This document shows positions 25,721 to 34,311 of a stretch of 64,000 bases of DNA, piece by piece (within the stretch, counting starts at the first letter, position 1; each line of letters begins with the position of its first letter). Source of the DNA: an uncultured Bacteroidales bacterium (lineage in GTDB: Bacteria; Bacteroidota; Bacteroidia; Bacteroidales; Muribaculaceae); assembly GCA_902792435.1 (NCBI GenBank), contig CADAZN010000021.1:38340-102339 (forward strand), written 5' to 3'. The translations under genes were made by a program, and so were the position numbers. Under the pieces are notes generated by a model. The model was not told the origin of the DNA. It saw nothing but the letters and a program-made list of their open reading frames with translations, and did not search any database.

Positions 25721-26467
25721 TTACTCTACCCCTTGCCCATCGGCTAGTCGCTGACGTACTACTTCATACATCATGATACCACCAGCAACCGAAACGTTGA
25801 GAGAATTAATATTGCCAAACTCAGGAATTGCAACCAAAGCATCACACAAATTCATCACTTCACGAGACATTCCTTTTCCTTCGGAACCCAAGACCAGAGC
25901 TACGGGGCCAGTGTAATTCTCCTGCGTGTAGTTAACTGAATTCTTGTCGCTGGTGCCAATTATTCGGCATCCACTATCATGAAGCAGCTTTATGGCTTCC
26001 TGTAAACTCTTCTCACGACAAACCGGCAAATAGTTGAGAGCACCAGCCGAAGTTTTGACTGCATCACCATTAACGCTCACACTACCCTTCTCGGGAATAA
26101 CTATTGCACTCACACCCGCACAATCACACGTGCGAGCTATCGCCCCGAAGTTGCGCACATCGGTAACTCCATCAAGAATCACAAAAAACGGATTCATTCC
26201 TTCATCGTAGATAGCTGGCAGCACTTGCTCCACCTTGTAGTAGGTTACCGCAGCGAGCATCGCCACAGCTCCTTGATGGTTCTTGCGCGTGAGTCGGTTT
26301 AGCTTTTCGACGGGCACTCGCTGAATGGCAATATCTCGCTCTCGAGCCAGATTAATCAGTTGTCGTGCTAGGTCACCGCTCAGGTCTTTCTTGAGCAGTA
26401 GTTTGTCGATTGTTTTACCAGCCTCGATGGCCTCGATAATAGCATGAAGTCCGAATATTGTGTCCAT
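25721..26467 (-). CDS. rlmB: 23S rRNA 2'-O-methyltransferase, TrmH/SpoU family (RlmB)
   Basis: 248 residues. An N-terminal L30e-like substrate-binding domain (2-78; FGLHAIIEAIEAGKTIDKLL, RKNHQGAVAML) is followed by a trefoil-knot SPOUT domain (about 95-245) with the motifs ILDGVTDVRNFGAIARTCDC, ALVLGSEGKGMSREVMNLCD and IPEFGNINSLNVSVAGGIMM. RlmB methylates the ribose of G2251 in the 23S rRNA peptidyl-transferase region; the exact target here is by homology. Length is normal. It lies 16 bp downstream of recN and ends the recN unit. Confidence 0.88.
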   Translation of the reverse strand: MDTIFGLHAIIEAIEAGKTIDKLLLKKDLSGDLARQLINLARERDIAIQRVPVEKLNRLTRKNHQGAVAMLAAVTYYKVEQVLPAIYDEGMNPFFVILDGVTDVRNFGAIARTCDCAGVSAIVIPEKGSVSVNGDAVKTSAGALNYLPVCREKSLQEAIKLLHDSGCRIIGTSDKNSVNYTQENYTGPVALVLGSEGKGMSREVMNLCDALVAIPEFGNINSLNVSVAGGIMMYEVVRQRLADGQGVE

Positions 26468-26483
26468 ATGTGTCGTTATTCGT

Positions 26484-28145
26484 TTATGGTTTGTCGTTGA
26501 TTAGTGCACGTGCGTTGTCAAGTGCAGCCTGGTTGACCTCGCTCCCACTTAGCATGCGAGCAATCTCGGTAACGTGCTCCTCATCATTTAAGCGCTCAAC
26601 ACTAGTAACCGTTTGCGTGGCAGTATCGGTTTTGAACACACGCAAGTGGCTATTGCTGTGTGCAGCGACCTGTGGCAGATGAGTGATGGCAACAACTTGG
26701 ATGTGGTGAGCAATATCGCCCATCATGTCGCCAATCTTGTGTGCAATCTCGCCCGAAACTCCAGTGTCCACCTCATCGAAGATAATTGTGGGCAGACTCA
26801 TCGACTGTGCAATTACCGACTTGATGCAAAGCATCAACCTTGAAATCTCGCCTCCCGACGCAGTCTCCTTAACGGGCATTAGAGCCTGATTCTTGTTGAA
26901 AGCAAAGAGAAAGTCCACATTATCACAACCACTTGCATTAATCTCAACATTCTTGAAATCAACATGGAACTGCAAGTTCTTCATACCCAAATTCTGCGCC
27001 AACGGAATTAGCTTAGTAGAAAACTCCGTTGCCGCCTTCTTGCGCCTTTCGCTGATTACTTGTGCTAGTTTCAGCGCCTCGTTACGTTGATCATCAAGTT
27101 GCTGTTGCATCGCATTAATGCGCTCCTCACTGCAATCAATGGCTTCAAGTCGTTCTTGATATTGAGCCTGTAGTTCCATGAGCTCGTTAACAGTTTTGAC
27201 ATTGTGTTTTCGCTCAAGCGAATAAATCGCGTTGAGCCTGTCCTCCACCTGCTGCAAAACCGCCGGGTCGTTATTTAGATTCTCCTCAATAGACGAAATG
27301 CTCTGTGCAATGTCCTTGAGGTCGATTAGAGAGTTTGCCACCCTCTCACTCATACCTGCCACCTCCTCGAGATTTTCCTCGGCAGCGGCAAGAGAATGAT
27401 GCACGTCTTGCAACTGGTCGAGCAATGACTGTTCCTCACCATTGAGAATATTAATCACTTTCCAAAGGTCTTCCTTGAGACTCGTTGCATTGGCAAGTCG
27501 ACGTTGCTGCTGCTCAAGTTCCTCATCCTCACCAAACTTGAGATTAGTTTCCTGCAACTGGTTAAGCTGGAATCGCAGGTAATCCTCTTCACTGCGATTG
27601 CGATCATAATTGTCGCGGAGCTCGTTAAGCTTTCGCTCCGTATCTCGATAATTATTATAGATGTCGCTGTAAGAATTCAAGTCATCATAGTGACCTGCAA
27701 TGTTATCGAGAATGGAGAGTTGGAACGAAGGTCTTGAAAGCAGCATGTTGCTGTGCTGCGAATGTATGTCAACAAGCCGAGTCATTAGCTCCTTGAGAGT
27801 TGCAAGCCCCACTACCCCATCGTTGACAAATGCCCTTGACCTTCCATTAGGATTTATCTCACGTCGTGCAATTAGCTCGTCCTCATAATAGTCGATGTCG
27901 TTCTCCTGAAAGAAAGACTTGAGGTTATAATCCTTAATATCGAAAACTGCCTCAACCACCGTCTTTCGCTCCTTGTTTCGAATTGATGACGAGTCGGCTC
28001 GCTCACCAAGAATAAGCGACAAAGCTCCGAGAATAATAGATTTTCCTGCACCTGTCTCACCAGTGATAATAGTGAGTCCTTGGTCAAAAAGAATCTCAAT
28101 CTGGTCGATGAGAGCATAGTTGGAAATAGATAATCGCTTTAACAT
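26484..28145 (-). CDS. recN: DNA repair protein RecN
   Basis: 553 residues, the usual length. SMC-like architecture: N-terminal ATPase half with Walker A GETGAGKS (about 29-36), a long coiled-coil middle (about 150-370), and the C-terminal half with the ABC signature TASGGEISRLMLCIKSVIA, Walker B PTIIFDEVDTGVSG and AITHLPQVAAHSNSHL. RecN helps hold and align DNA ends in recombinational double-strand-break repair. The start gives MLKRLSISNYALIDQIEILF, typical of the family. It sits between the PorD-like gene (45 bp upstream, with a short repeat in the gap) and rlmB. The PorD-recN-rlmB order is a common Bacteroidales arrangement. Confidence 0.96.
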   Translation of the reverse strand: MLKRLSISNYALIDQIEILFDQGLTIITGETGAGKSIILGALSLILGERADSSSIRNKERKTVVEAVFDIKDYNLKSFFQENDIDYYEDELIARREINPNGRSRAFVNDGVVGLATLKELMTRLVDIHSQHSNMLLSRPSFQLSILDNIAGHYDDLNSYSDIYNNYRDTERKLNELRDNYDRNRSEEDYLRFQLNQLQETNLKFGEDEELEQQQRRLANATSLKEDLWKVINILNGEEQSLLDQLQDVHHSLAAAEENLEEVAGMSERVANSLIDLKDIAQSISSIEENLNNDPAVLQQVEDRLNAIYSLERKHNVKTVNELMELQAQYQERLEAIDCSEERINAMQQQLDDQRNEALKLAQVISERRKKAATEFSTKLIPLAQNLGMKNLQFHVDFKNVEINASGCDNVDFLFAFNKNQALMPVKETASGGEISRLMLCIKSVIAQSMSLPTIIFDEVDTGVSGEIAHKIGDMMGDIAHHIQVVAITHLPQVAAHSNSHLRVFKTDTATQTVTSVERLNDEEHVTEIARMLSGSEVNQAALDNARALINDKP

Positions 28146-28147
28146 TA

Positions 28148-28189
28148 TTCTAGGAGTAGATAGGAGTGACTAGGAATAGATATTATAGG
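28148..28189. repeat. 10-bp-period intergenic repeat (GARTRRMTAG type)
   Basis: GAGTAGATAG, GAGTGACTAG and GAATAGATAT follow each other in the short gap between the PorD-like gene and recN, with a preceding partial unit. Confidence 0.7.
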
Positions 28190-28190
28190 T

Positions 28191-29108
28191 TTATCTTGAT
28201 TCAGTGTTCTTGATTCGCTTGAGTCGTTCGGTTTCAGTTGGATAGAGAGGATAGAGAGTTTCATATACCTTCTCTTTCTCGGTACTATTAGCCTTGGAGT
28301 AAATATTGACTAGTTCGTCCATCTTTGCATCTTTGAACATCGACAGACAAACCGACATGGGAGCCACATCATAGATACTCTTCAAAACATCAAGTTGCTG
28401 AGTGATTGTTGCTCTACCTTTGTCAACACTTGTAACCATTTGATCCAGCCCCAAGCGATGGTAATTGTAGAACACCTCACGTATGCCCGCAGTTTGCTTA
28501 TCGGTGAAAGCACTTAAAATAGCGCTTCGGTTCTTACTATCCTCAAAAGCTTTCCAACCGCTCTCACCACTACCTTGAGCCATGCGCACAATGTTACCAA
28601 GTTTCTCATAATAGGGGTCACCACCGTTAAGCGAGAAAGAGTCAAAATCTAAAGCGATAACAAACAGGGCATAGAAATTCAATATTGCAGTCAAGTTACT
28701 TTGCATTTCCTGCTCGTTGTATACCAATTGCTCATTATTGTCGTAGTTAAACTCAATTTTAGTGTCCTTGAAGTTTAGCAATGTGGTGGTGTAAGTGCTG
28801 TTATAAACTGGCCTCGAGCTTTGAATTTGAAGGTCACCTTTCATTCGTCCCGACGACTCGTCATACTCAGCAACAGTCAAGAACATCTTGCACTCAATTT
28901 TCTCATTAACGGCAAACTGAGCATCGGTCCACACCGTGGTGTTGAGATACTCGTTGACTGCCTCCTTGAGAGTGTTGAAAATATCCTTGTTGGCATTCTT
29001 CACCTTCTTGGAATCAACCTCAAATGTGCAGTTCAATTCTTGAGCGGTTGCCACAAAAGAACATATCATCGCTAATGTGACCAATATTATCTTAGTAAAA
29101 GTTTTCAT
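28191..29108 (-). CDS. porD: DUF4835 protein, PorD-like (type IX secretion associated)
   Basis: 305 residues with a signal peptide (1-22, ending FVATAQ) and ELNCTFEVDSKKVKNANKDI at the mature N-terminus, typical of DUF4835. Other conserved segments are YDESSGRMKGDLQIQSSRPV, LLNFKDTKIEFNY and LNFYALFVIALDFDSFSLNG, GDPYYEKLGNIVRMAQ. In Porphyromonas gingivalis the homologue is PorD, needed for type IX secretion, but its mechanism is not established. It should be periplasmic or on the inner face of the outer membrane. It precedes recN (45 bp). A real T9SS link is supported by PorV and sorting-domain proteins elsewhere in the window. Confidence 0.85.
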   Translation of the reverse strand: MKTFTKIILVTLAMICSFVATAQELNCTFEVDSKKVKNANKDIFNTLKEAVNEYLNTTVWTDAQFAVNEKIECKMFLTVAEYDESSGRMKGDLQIQSSRPVYNSTYTTTLLNFKDTKIEFNYDNNEQLVYNEQEMQSNLTAILNFYALFVIALDFDSFSLNGGDPYYEKLGNIVRMAQGSGESGWKAFEDSKNRSAILSAFTDKQTAGIREVFYNYHRLGLDQMVTSVDKGRATITQQLDVLKSIYDVAPMSVCLSMFKDAKMDELVNIYSKANSTEKEKVYETLYPLYPTETERLKRIKNTESR

Positions 29109-29203
29109 TTCAAGCTTTTTTCGTTATTCACCTAAATAAACTTATTATTATATAATAACGTATTCAGTAATAAAAAATTGTCTATTGTAGTTGAGCAATC
29201 TCT

Positions 29204-32035
29204 CTAGCCAAGTTCACGCTTTAAGTAAGCTGCTGTGAGCGATTTTTTCGACTCGGCGACCTGTTCGGGTGTACCCGCCGCAACCACTTCTCCTCCACCT
29301 CTACCACCTTCGGGGCCAAGGTCGATGATATAGTCGGCACATTTAATGACATCCATGTTGTGCTCAATTACAATTACAGTGTTACCCTTGGCAACAAGGC
29401 GGTTGAGCACAGCCAGCAGAATCTTAATGTCCTCGAAGTGAAGGCCAGTAGTAGGCTCATCGAGGATATAAAGAGTTTTTCCCGTATCCTTCTTCGACAA
29501 CTCGGCAGCAAGTTTCACTCGCTGGCTTTCACCTCCCGATAGCGTGCTCGAAGGCTGCCCTAACTTGATATATCCTAAACCAACGTCTTGTAAGACCTTT
29601 ATCTTGTGCAGTATGTTAGGCACCGCCTCAAAGAATTCAACCGCTTGGTTGATAGTCATGTCGAGCACATCGGCGATAGACTTGCCCTTGAATCGAACCT
29701 CGAGCGTCTCGCGGTTGTAGCGCTTGCCACCACAAGCCTCGCATGGCACGAGCACATCGGGAAGGAAGTTCATCTCCACAGTCTTATAGCCATTTCCCTT
29801 ACACACCTCACAGCGGCCTCCACTAGTATTAAACGAGAATCTTCCAGGCTTGTATCCACGAATTTTAGCTTCAGGCAGATTAACAAAAAGATTGCGAATA
29901 TCGGTAAAAATATTGGTGTAGGTTGCAGCATTAGAGCGTGGTGTGCGTCCTAACGGCGACTGGTCGACAGTAACAACCTTGTCGATGTTCTCCAATCCCT
30001 CGACCGAGTCATAAGGTAATGGCTCGGTTAGTGAGCGATAAAACCGCTGGCTCAAAATGGGTTGAAGAGTGGCATTGATAAGCGATGACTTGCCGCTTCC
30101 ACTCACACCAGTAACACACAGCAGCGTGCCAAGAGGAATTGTCACATCCACACTTTTGAGATTGTTGCCGCGACAACCACGCAAGGTGATGAACTTACCG
30201 TTACCACTACGTCTCTGTTCGGGCAGCTCGATTTTCTCGCTACCGTTAAGATAACGAGCCGTCAAGGTATCGGCTTTCATCAGCTGCTTGGGAGTGCCAG
30301 CAAACACCACGTTACCGCCTCGTCGTCCTGCCTTAGGCCCAATATCGACTACATAATCGGCCTCGAGCATCATGTCACGATCATGCTCAACCACTAGAAT
30401 GGTGTTGCCATCGTCGCGCAGATGCTTGAGAGAATCGATGAGTCGCTGATTATCTCGCTGGTGCAAACCAATGCTCGGTTCATCGAGGATGTAGAGCACA
30501 TTCACTAGTTGTGACCCAATTTGTGTGGCAAGCCTAATGCGCTGGCTCTCACCTCCTGAAAGAGAAGCACTGCTACGATTGAGTGACACATAGTCGAGTC
30601 CAACATCCAGCAAGAACGATAGCCGACTATTTATTTCTTTCACCACTTCCTCAGCAATAGCCCATTGTCGCTCGGGCAAATGGTTGTGCAAATCGAGCAT
30701 CCAGTCACGCAGCTGAGCAATGTCCATCCTTGCAAGCTCGGCAATGTTCTTTCCACCCAAACGGAAGTGCAGTGCAACCTTATTCAGACGGTCGCCATGA
30801 CACTCAGGACAAACCGAGCGCGAGAAGAATTGTCCAGCCCACTTTTGGGCTTTAGAAGTGGCATTCTCGCTCTGCTGCATCTCGATATACTTCACCAGTC
30901 CATCATAAGACAGAAAGTAGTTGCTAACACTCATAGTCTCGTTCTTGATGTTGAGCCTTTCCTCGGTGCCATTCATAATGTCATCGATGGCTTCCTCGGG
31001 GATGTCGCTGAGCGGCATGTCGATTGATGCGCCATATTTTTCGCAAATTGCTTCAATCTGCCAGAAAATGAGTGAATTCTTATATTTTCCCAACGTTGTT
31101 ATGCCACCATTGCGAATTGACAGCGACATGTCGGGCATAATTTTGTCTCGGTCAATAATGTTGACAAAACCCAATCCCTTGCACTTGTGGCAGGCTCCCT
31201 GAGGAGAGTTGAACGAGAAGCTGTGCGGAGCTGGCTCGGCATAGGACAGCCCAGTAACTGGATCCATTAGCGAACGACTATAGTGCTCTATCTTATCGGT
31301 TTCGGAATCCATTACTATAAGTTGACCATCGCCCTGCTTAAAGCAGGTGTTGATAGTATCGCGCAGCCTCACCTCATCTTTTTGCGCCACCTTCAAACGG
31401 TCGACCACAAGCTCCACATCGTGATTGCGATAACGGTCGAGCTTCATTCCGAAAGTTATTTCGCGCAGCTCACCATCGACACGCACATGCAGATAACCCT
31501 TCTTGCGCAGTTGCTCAAAAAGGTCTTTGTAATGTCCCTTGCGGTTCTTAACCAATGGCGCAAGTAGATAGATTTTCTTGCCATCGTAGCGTTGGAGAAT
31601 GAGGCTCAAAATTTTGTCGAGTGAATATTTCACCATCTTCTCACCCGAGAGGTAGCTATAAGCGTCACTTGCCCGTGCGAAAAGCAGACGAAGATAGTCG
31701 TAGACTTCGGTAACGGTTCCCACTGTGGAGCGAGGGTTCTTGTTGGTTGTCTTCTGCCCTATCGAAATTACTGGACTAAGACCTGAAATCTTGTCAACAT
31801 CGGGGCGCTCGAGCACGCCAAGCATGTTGCGAGCATAGGAAGAGAACGTCTCAAGATAACGTCGTTGTCCCTCGGCAAAGATAGTGTCGAAAGCCAACGA
31901 CGACTTTCCGCTACCACTGAGCCCAGTAATCACACTGAGCTTATAGTGCGGCAAGTCGACGTCTATATTCTTTAGATTGTGGACCCTGGCGCCTTGCACC
32001 TTCACACAATCCTCTTCTTTGCCATTATATTCCAT
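29204..32035 (-). CDS. uvrA: Excinuclease ABC subunit A
   Basis: 943 residues, normal length. UvrA is the damage-recognising ATPase of nucleotide excision repair. Two ABC modules: Walker A TGLSGSGKSSLAFD (37-50) and TGVSGSGKSSLINA in the C-terminal half; signatures SLSGGESQRIRLATQIGS and TLSGGESQRVKLAAELSK; Walker B VLYILDEPSIGLH and LYILDEPTTGLH. Zinc module 2 (CHKCKGLG at 282-289 with CPECHG) and module 3 (CEVCKGNG with CEACGG) are intact, but both halves of module 1 are missing: residues 119-136 read FARASDAYSYLSGEKMVKYS-like sequence and 255-270 lack the CPxC pair. It lies 22 bp downstream of a lytic transglycosylase gene and so may be cotranscribed with the radical SAM unit. Confidence 0.96.
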   Translation of the reverse strand: MEYNGKEEDCVKVQGARVHNLKNIDVDLPHYKLSVITGLSGSGKSSLAFDTIFAEGQRRYLETFSSYARNMLGVLERPDVDKISGLSPVISIGQKTTNKNPRSTVGTVTEVYDYLRLLFARASDAYSYLSGEKMVKYSLDKILSLILQRYDGKKIYLLAPLVKNRKGHYKDLFEQLRKKGYLHVRVDGELREITFGMKLDRYRNHDVELVVDRLKVAQKDEVRLRDTINTCFKQGDGQLIVMDSETDKIEHYSRSLMDPVTGLSYAEPAPHSFSFNSPQGACHKCKGLGFVNIIDRDKIMPDMSLSIRNGGITTLGKYKNSLIFWQIEAICEKYGASIDMPLSDIPEEAIDDIMNGTEERLNIKNETMSVSNYFLSYDGLVKYIEMQQSENATSKAQKWAGQFFSRSVCPECHGDRLNKVALHFRLGGKNIAELARMDIAQLRDWMLDLHNHLPERQWAIAEEVVKEINSRLSFLLDVGLDYVSLNRSSASLSGGESQRIRLATQIGSQLVNVLYILDEPSIGLHQRDNQRLIDSLKHLRDDGNTILVVEHDRDMMLEADYVVDIGPKAGRRGGNVVFAGTPKQLMKADTLTARYLNGSEKIELPEQRRSGNGKFITLRGCRGNNLKSVDVTIPLGTLLCVTGVSGSGKSSLINATLQPILSQRFYRSLTEPLPYDSVEGLENIDKVVTVDQSPLGRTPRSNAATYTNIFTDIRNLFVNLPEAKIRGYKPGRFSFNTSGGRCEVCKGNGYKTVEMNFLPDVLVPCEACGGKRYNRETLEVRFKGKSIADVLDMTINQAVEFFEAVPNILHKIKVLQDVGLGYIKLGQPSSTLSGGESQRVKLAAELSKKDTGKTLYILDEPTTGLHFEDIKILLAVLNRLVAKGNTVIVIEHNMDVIKCADYIIDLGPEGGRGGGEVVAAGTPEQVAESKKSLTAAYLKRELG

Positions 32036-32057
32036 TAGTGAAAAACATTACATAGTT

Positions 32058-33263
32058 TTAATCAACAACCCAGTTGCGATTGAACACTTCGTTTCCAGCC
32101 GTGCTGCGATAAAGCGAGTCATGTTTTGGTATCTTAACTTTATAGACCTTGCCGGAGTCGTTGGGAAGACGAGTGCTTCTTATCCAAGGATTGGCTTCAC
32201 GCAGCTGTGCGTAGGTGATGTCATGCCCTTGGGCCCATGTCACCCAACTATCGACTGGAGTGTCGACCGTCTCAATATCGTACTCAATGGGTTGATATAG
32301 CTGATTTTCTTTTATTTGATATCCAAAACGCTTGGGGTCGCTGAGGAAAATCTTGTAGGCAATAATTCGGAAATAGTATCTCGAAGTTTCTTCGTTGAGC
32401 CTGAGGTCGAAGACACTGTTTGCCTTCTGCCTTACCAACGAGGAGTCGATTCCTGCCATTCCCACATTGTAACCTGAACACACTGTAGCCCAATTACCAA
32501 ATTTAGAATAATACTTTTTCAAAAATTTGCAAGCAGCCACAGTCGACTTTTCGATATCATACCTCTCGTCAACAAATTCATTGACCTCCAATTCATAATC
32601 TCGGCCTGTTGATGGCATGAACTGCCAAATTCCGGCAGCCCCTGCAGGTGACAATGCTTTGATGTTGAGCGAGCTCTCGGCCACTGCGAGATAAACCAAA
32701 TCTTCAGGCACGTTATTATCCTTGAGAATCTTAGTCAGTATTGGGAAATAGCGATTTGCACGTTTTATAATGAAGGTTGAGTTTGTCTGCCCATAGATAG
32801 TGCCAGTTAGTTCACGGTCGAGACGCTCGGCCATGTCGATGCGGTCAAAAGCCACGTTTTCGCCACAGAACTTCATACTATCAGGAATCTCGGGTGCTAG
32901 CACTGATGCTAATTTTCCATCGAAATTACTAGAGGCCCGCTCGTTAGTTGTTTCTACTTTCTGGGGCGTAGAATAGGCAATATCATCGGTGGTATCATGA
33001 GAACTTGCACAGCTCTTAGGTGCCATGAGGATGAGTATAATAAGTTGAGCTATAGCAAAAAATGCAAGCACTGCAATCAAAATGTTGCGAAAGGTAGCCC
33101 CTCCCTTGGGTTTGGGCGGGTTATTTTCATCTCCTGTGATGTTATTTTCAGCTACGGGTGGCTGGTTTTCTTGAGCGACAGTATTGCTAGATGCGGCAGG
33201 GGGCTGAAATGGAGGCGGCTGACTTCCCGCTACGGGGGGCTTGTTCTTGTCGTTGGGATTCAT
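32058..33263 (-). CDS. Membrane-anchored GH23 lytic transglycosylase-like protein
   Basis: 401 residues. A Pro/Asn-rich cytoplasmic N-terminus (1-55) is followed by a transmembrane helix (60-81) and a periplasmic SLT (GH23) domain (about 145-330) with the catalytic Glu196 in AVAESSLNIKALSPAGAAGI and WQFMPSTGR. The C-terminal part (340-401; YAQLREANPWIRSTRLP, YKVKIPKHDSLY) is LysM-like. GH23 enzymes cleave peptidoglycan between MurNAc and GlcNAc. Compared with its neighbour at 33304, two conserved spots are altered: SGYNVGMAGI replaces the family YNAG motif and GRDYELEVN replaces GKNYGLEVN, so activity may be reduced or changed. It lies 40 bp after the paralogue and 22 bp before uvrA. Confidence 0.85.
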   Translation of the reverse strand: MNPNDKNKPPVAGSQPPPFQPPAASSNTVAQENQPPVAENNITGDENNPPKPKGGATFRNILIAVLAFFAIAQLIILILMAPKSCASSHDTTDDIAYSTPQKVETTNERASSNFDGKLASVLAPEIPDSMKFCGENVAFDRIDMAERLDRELTGTIYGQTNSTFIIKRANRYFPILTKILKDNNVPEDLVYLAVAESSLNIKALSPAGAAGIWQFMPSTGRDYELEVNEFVDERYDIEKSTVAACKFLKKYYSKFGNWATVCSGYNVGMAGIDSSLVRQKANSVFDLRLNEETSRYYFRIIAYKIFLSDPKRFGYQIKENQLYQPIEYDIETVDTPVDSWVTWAQGHDITYAQLREANPWIRSTRLPNDSGKVYKVKIPKHDSLYRSTAGNEVFNRNWVVD

Positions 33264-33303
33264 TACTTATAAAAGAAAGAATGATAAAAACAAAAACTTA
33301 AAA

Positions 33304-34245
33304 TTAGTCGACCACCCAATTGCGATTATAAACTCGGTTGCCAGCGCTAGAGCGGTAGAGTGAATCATGCTTTGGAATCTTCACTTTGTAAACCTTTCCC
33401 GAAGCATTAGGAAGCTTTGTGCTACGAATCCAAGGATTGGCATCGCGCAACTGAGCATAGGTTATTCCTTGCTCCTTGGCCCAAGTTATCCAATTGGAAA
33501 CAGGAGTATTCACTTTGATAACATCATATTCTATTGGCTGGTATAGCTGGTTGGCATGTAGCCTGTAACCATAGGCTTTGGGATTCTCGAGGAAAATCTT
33601 GTAGGCGATGATGCGGAACACATACCTTGAAGTCTCGGTAACAAGCCTGAGATCAAACGAATTTCTCACCTGCTGTTTCTCGAGCTCACTGGTAATTCTT
33701 CCAGTTCCAGCATTATAGCTAGCACAGACTGTAGGCCAATTTCCATATTTAGAATAAGCGTTTCTCAAATATTTACATGCAGCAACAGTCTCCTTTTCGG
33801 GGTCGTATCTCTCGTCGACATCATCATTGACCTCCAAGCCATAATTCTTACCTGTTGATGGCATGAACTGCCAAATTCCAGCAGCTCCTGCAGGTGATAA
33901 TGCATTGATATCGAGCGAACTCTCGGCCACAGCAAGATAGATGAGATCTTCGGGCATGTTATTCTCCTTGAGAATCTTAATCAGCTCTGGGAAAAAGCGG
34001 TTTGCGCGCTTTATGATGGTGGTTGTAAGAGTTTGTCCATATATAGTGCCAGTGAGTTCACGGTCGAGACGCTCGGCCATATCGATGCGGTCGAAGCTAA
34101 CTTTCTCGCCACAAAACTTAACTGACATGGGAAGTTCGGGGCTAGTGACCATCAAGTGTTCAATATCTCCTCGCTGAGCATAGGCCGACATTGCCGACAG
34201 ACACACAACAGCTATTATAATAAAAAGATGTTTTAGGTGTTTCAT
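33304..34245 (-). CDS. Secreted GH23 lytic transglycosylase
   Basis: 313 residues with a signal peptide (1-23, ending MSAYAQ). The GH23 domain carries the catalytic Glu108 in AVAESSLDINALSPAGAAGI, WQFMPSTGKNYGLEVNDDVD and an intact CASYNAGTGRI motif. The C-terminal 60 residues (YAQLRDANPWIRSTKLP, YKVKIPKHDSLYRSSAG) are nearly the same as in the membrane-anchored paralogue at 32058, so the two are products of a tandem duplication that kept the enzyme but changed the targeting signal. It probably acts on periplasmic peptidoglycan. It lies 66 bp after the type-B T9SS protein gene. Confidence 0.9.
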   Translation of the reverse strand: MKHLKHLFIIIAVVCLSAMSAYAQRGDIEHLMVTSPELPMSVKFCGEKVSFDRIDMAERLDRELTGTIYGQTLTTTIIKRANRFFPELIKILKENNMPEDLIYLAVAESSLDINALSPAGAAGIWQFMPSTGKNYGLEVNDDVDERYDPEKETVAACKYLRNAYSKYGNWPTVCASYNAGTGRITSELEKQQVRNSFDLRLVTETSRYVFRIIAYKIFLENPKAYGYRLHANQLYQPIEYDVIKVNTPVSNWITWAKEQGITYAQLRDANPWIRSTKLPNASGKVYKVKIPKHDSLYRSSAGNRVYNRNWVVD

Positions 34246-34311
34246 ATGATAGTTGTGAAATTTTATATTATTAAAAAGAGTGCAATGGAATTAAGAGGTG
34301 GGCTACAATTT

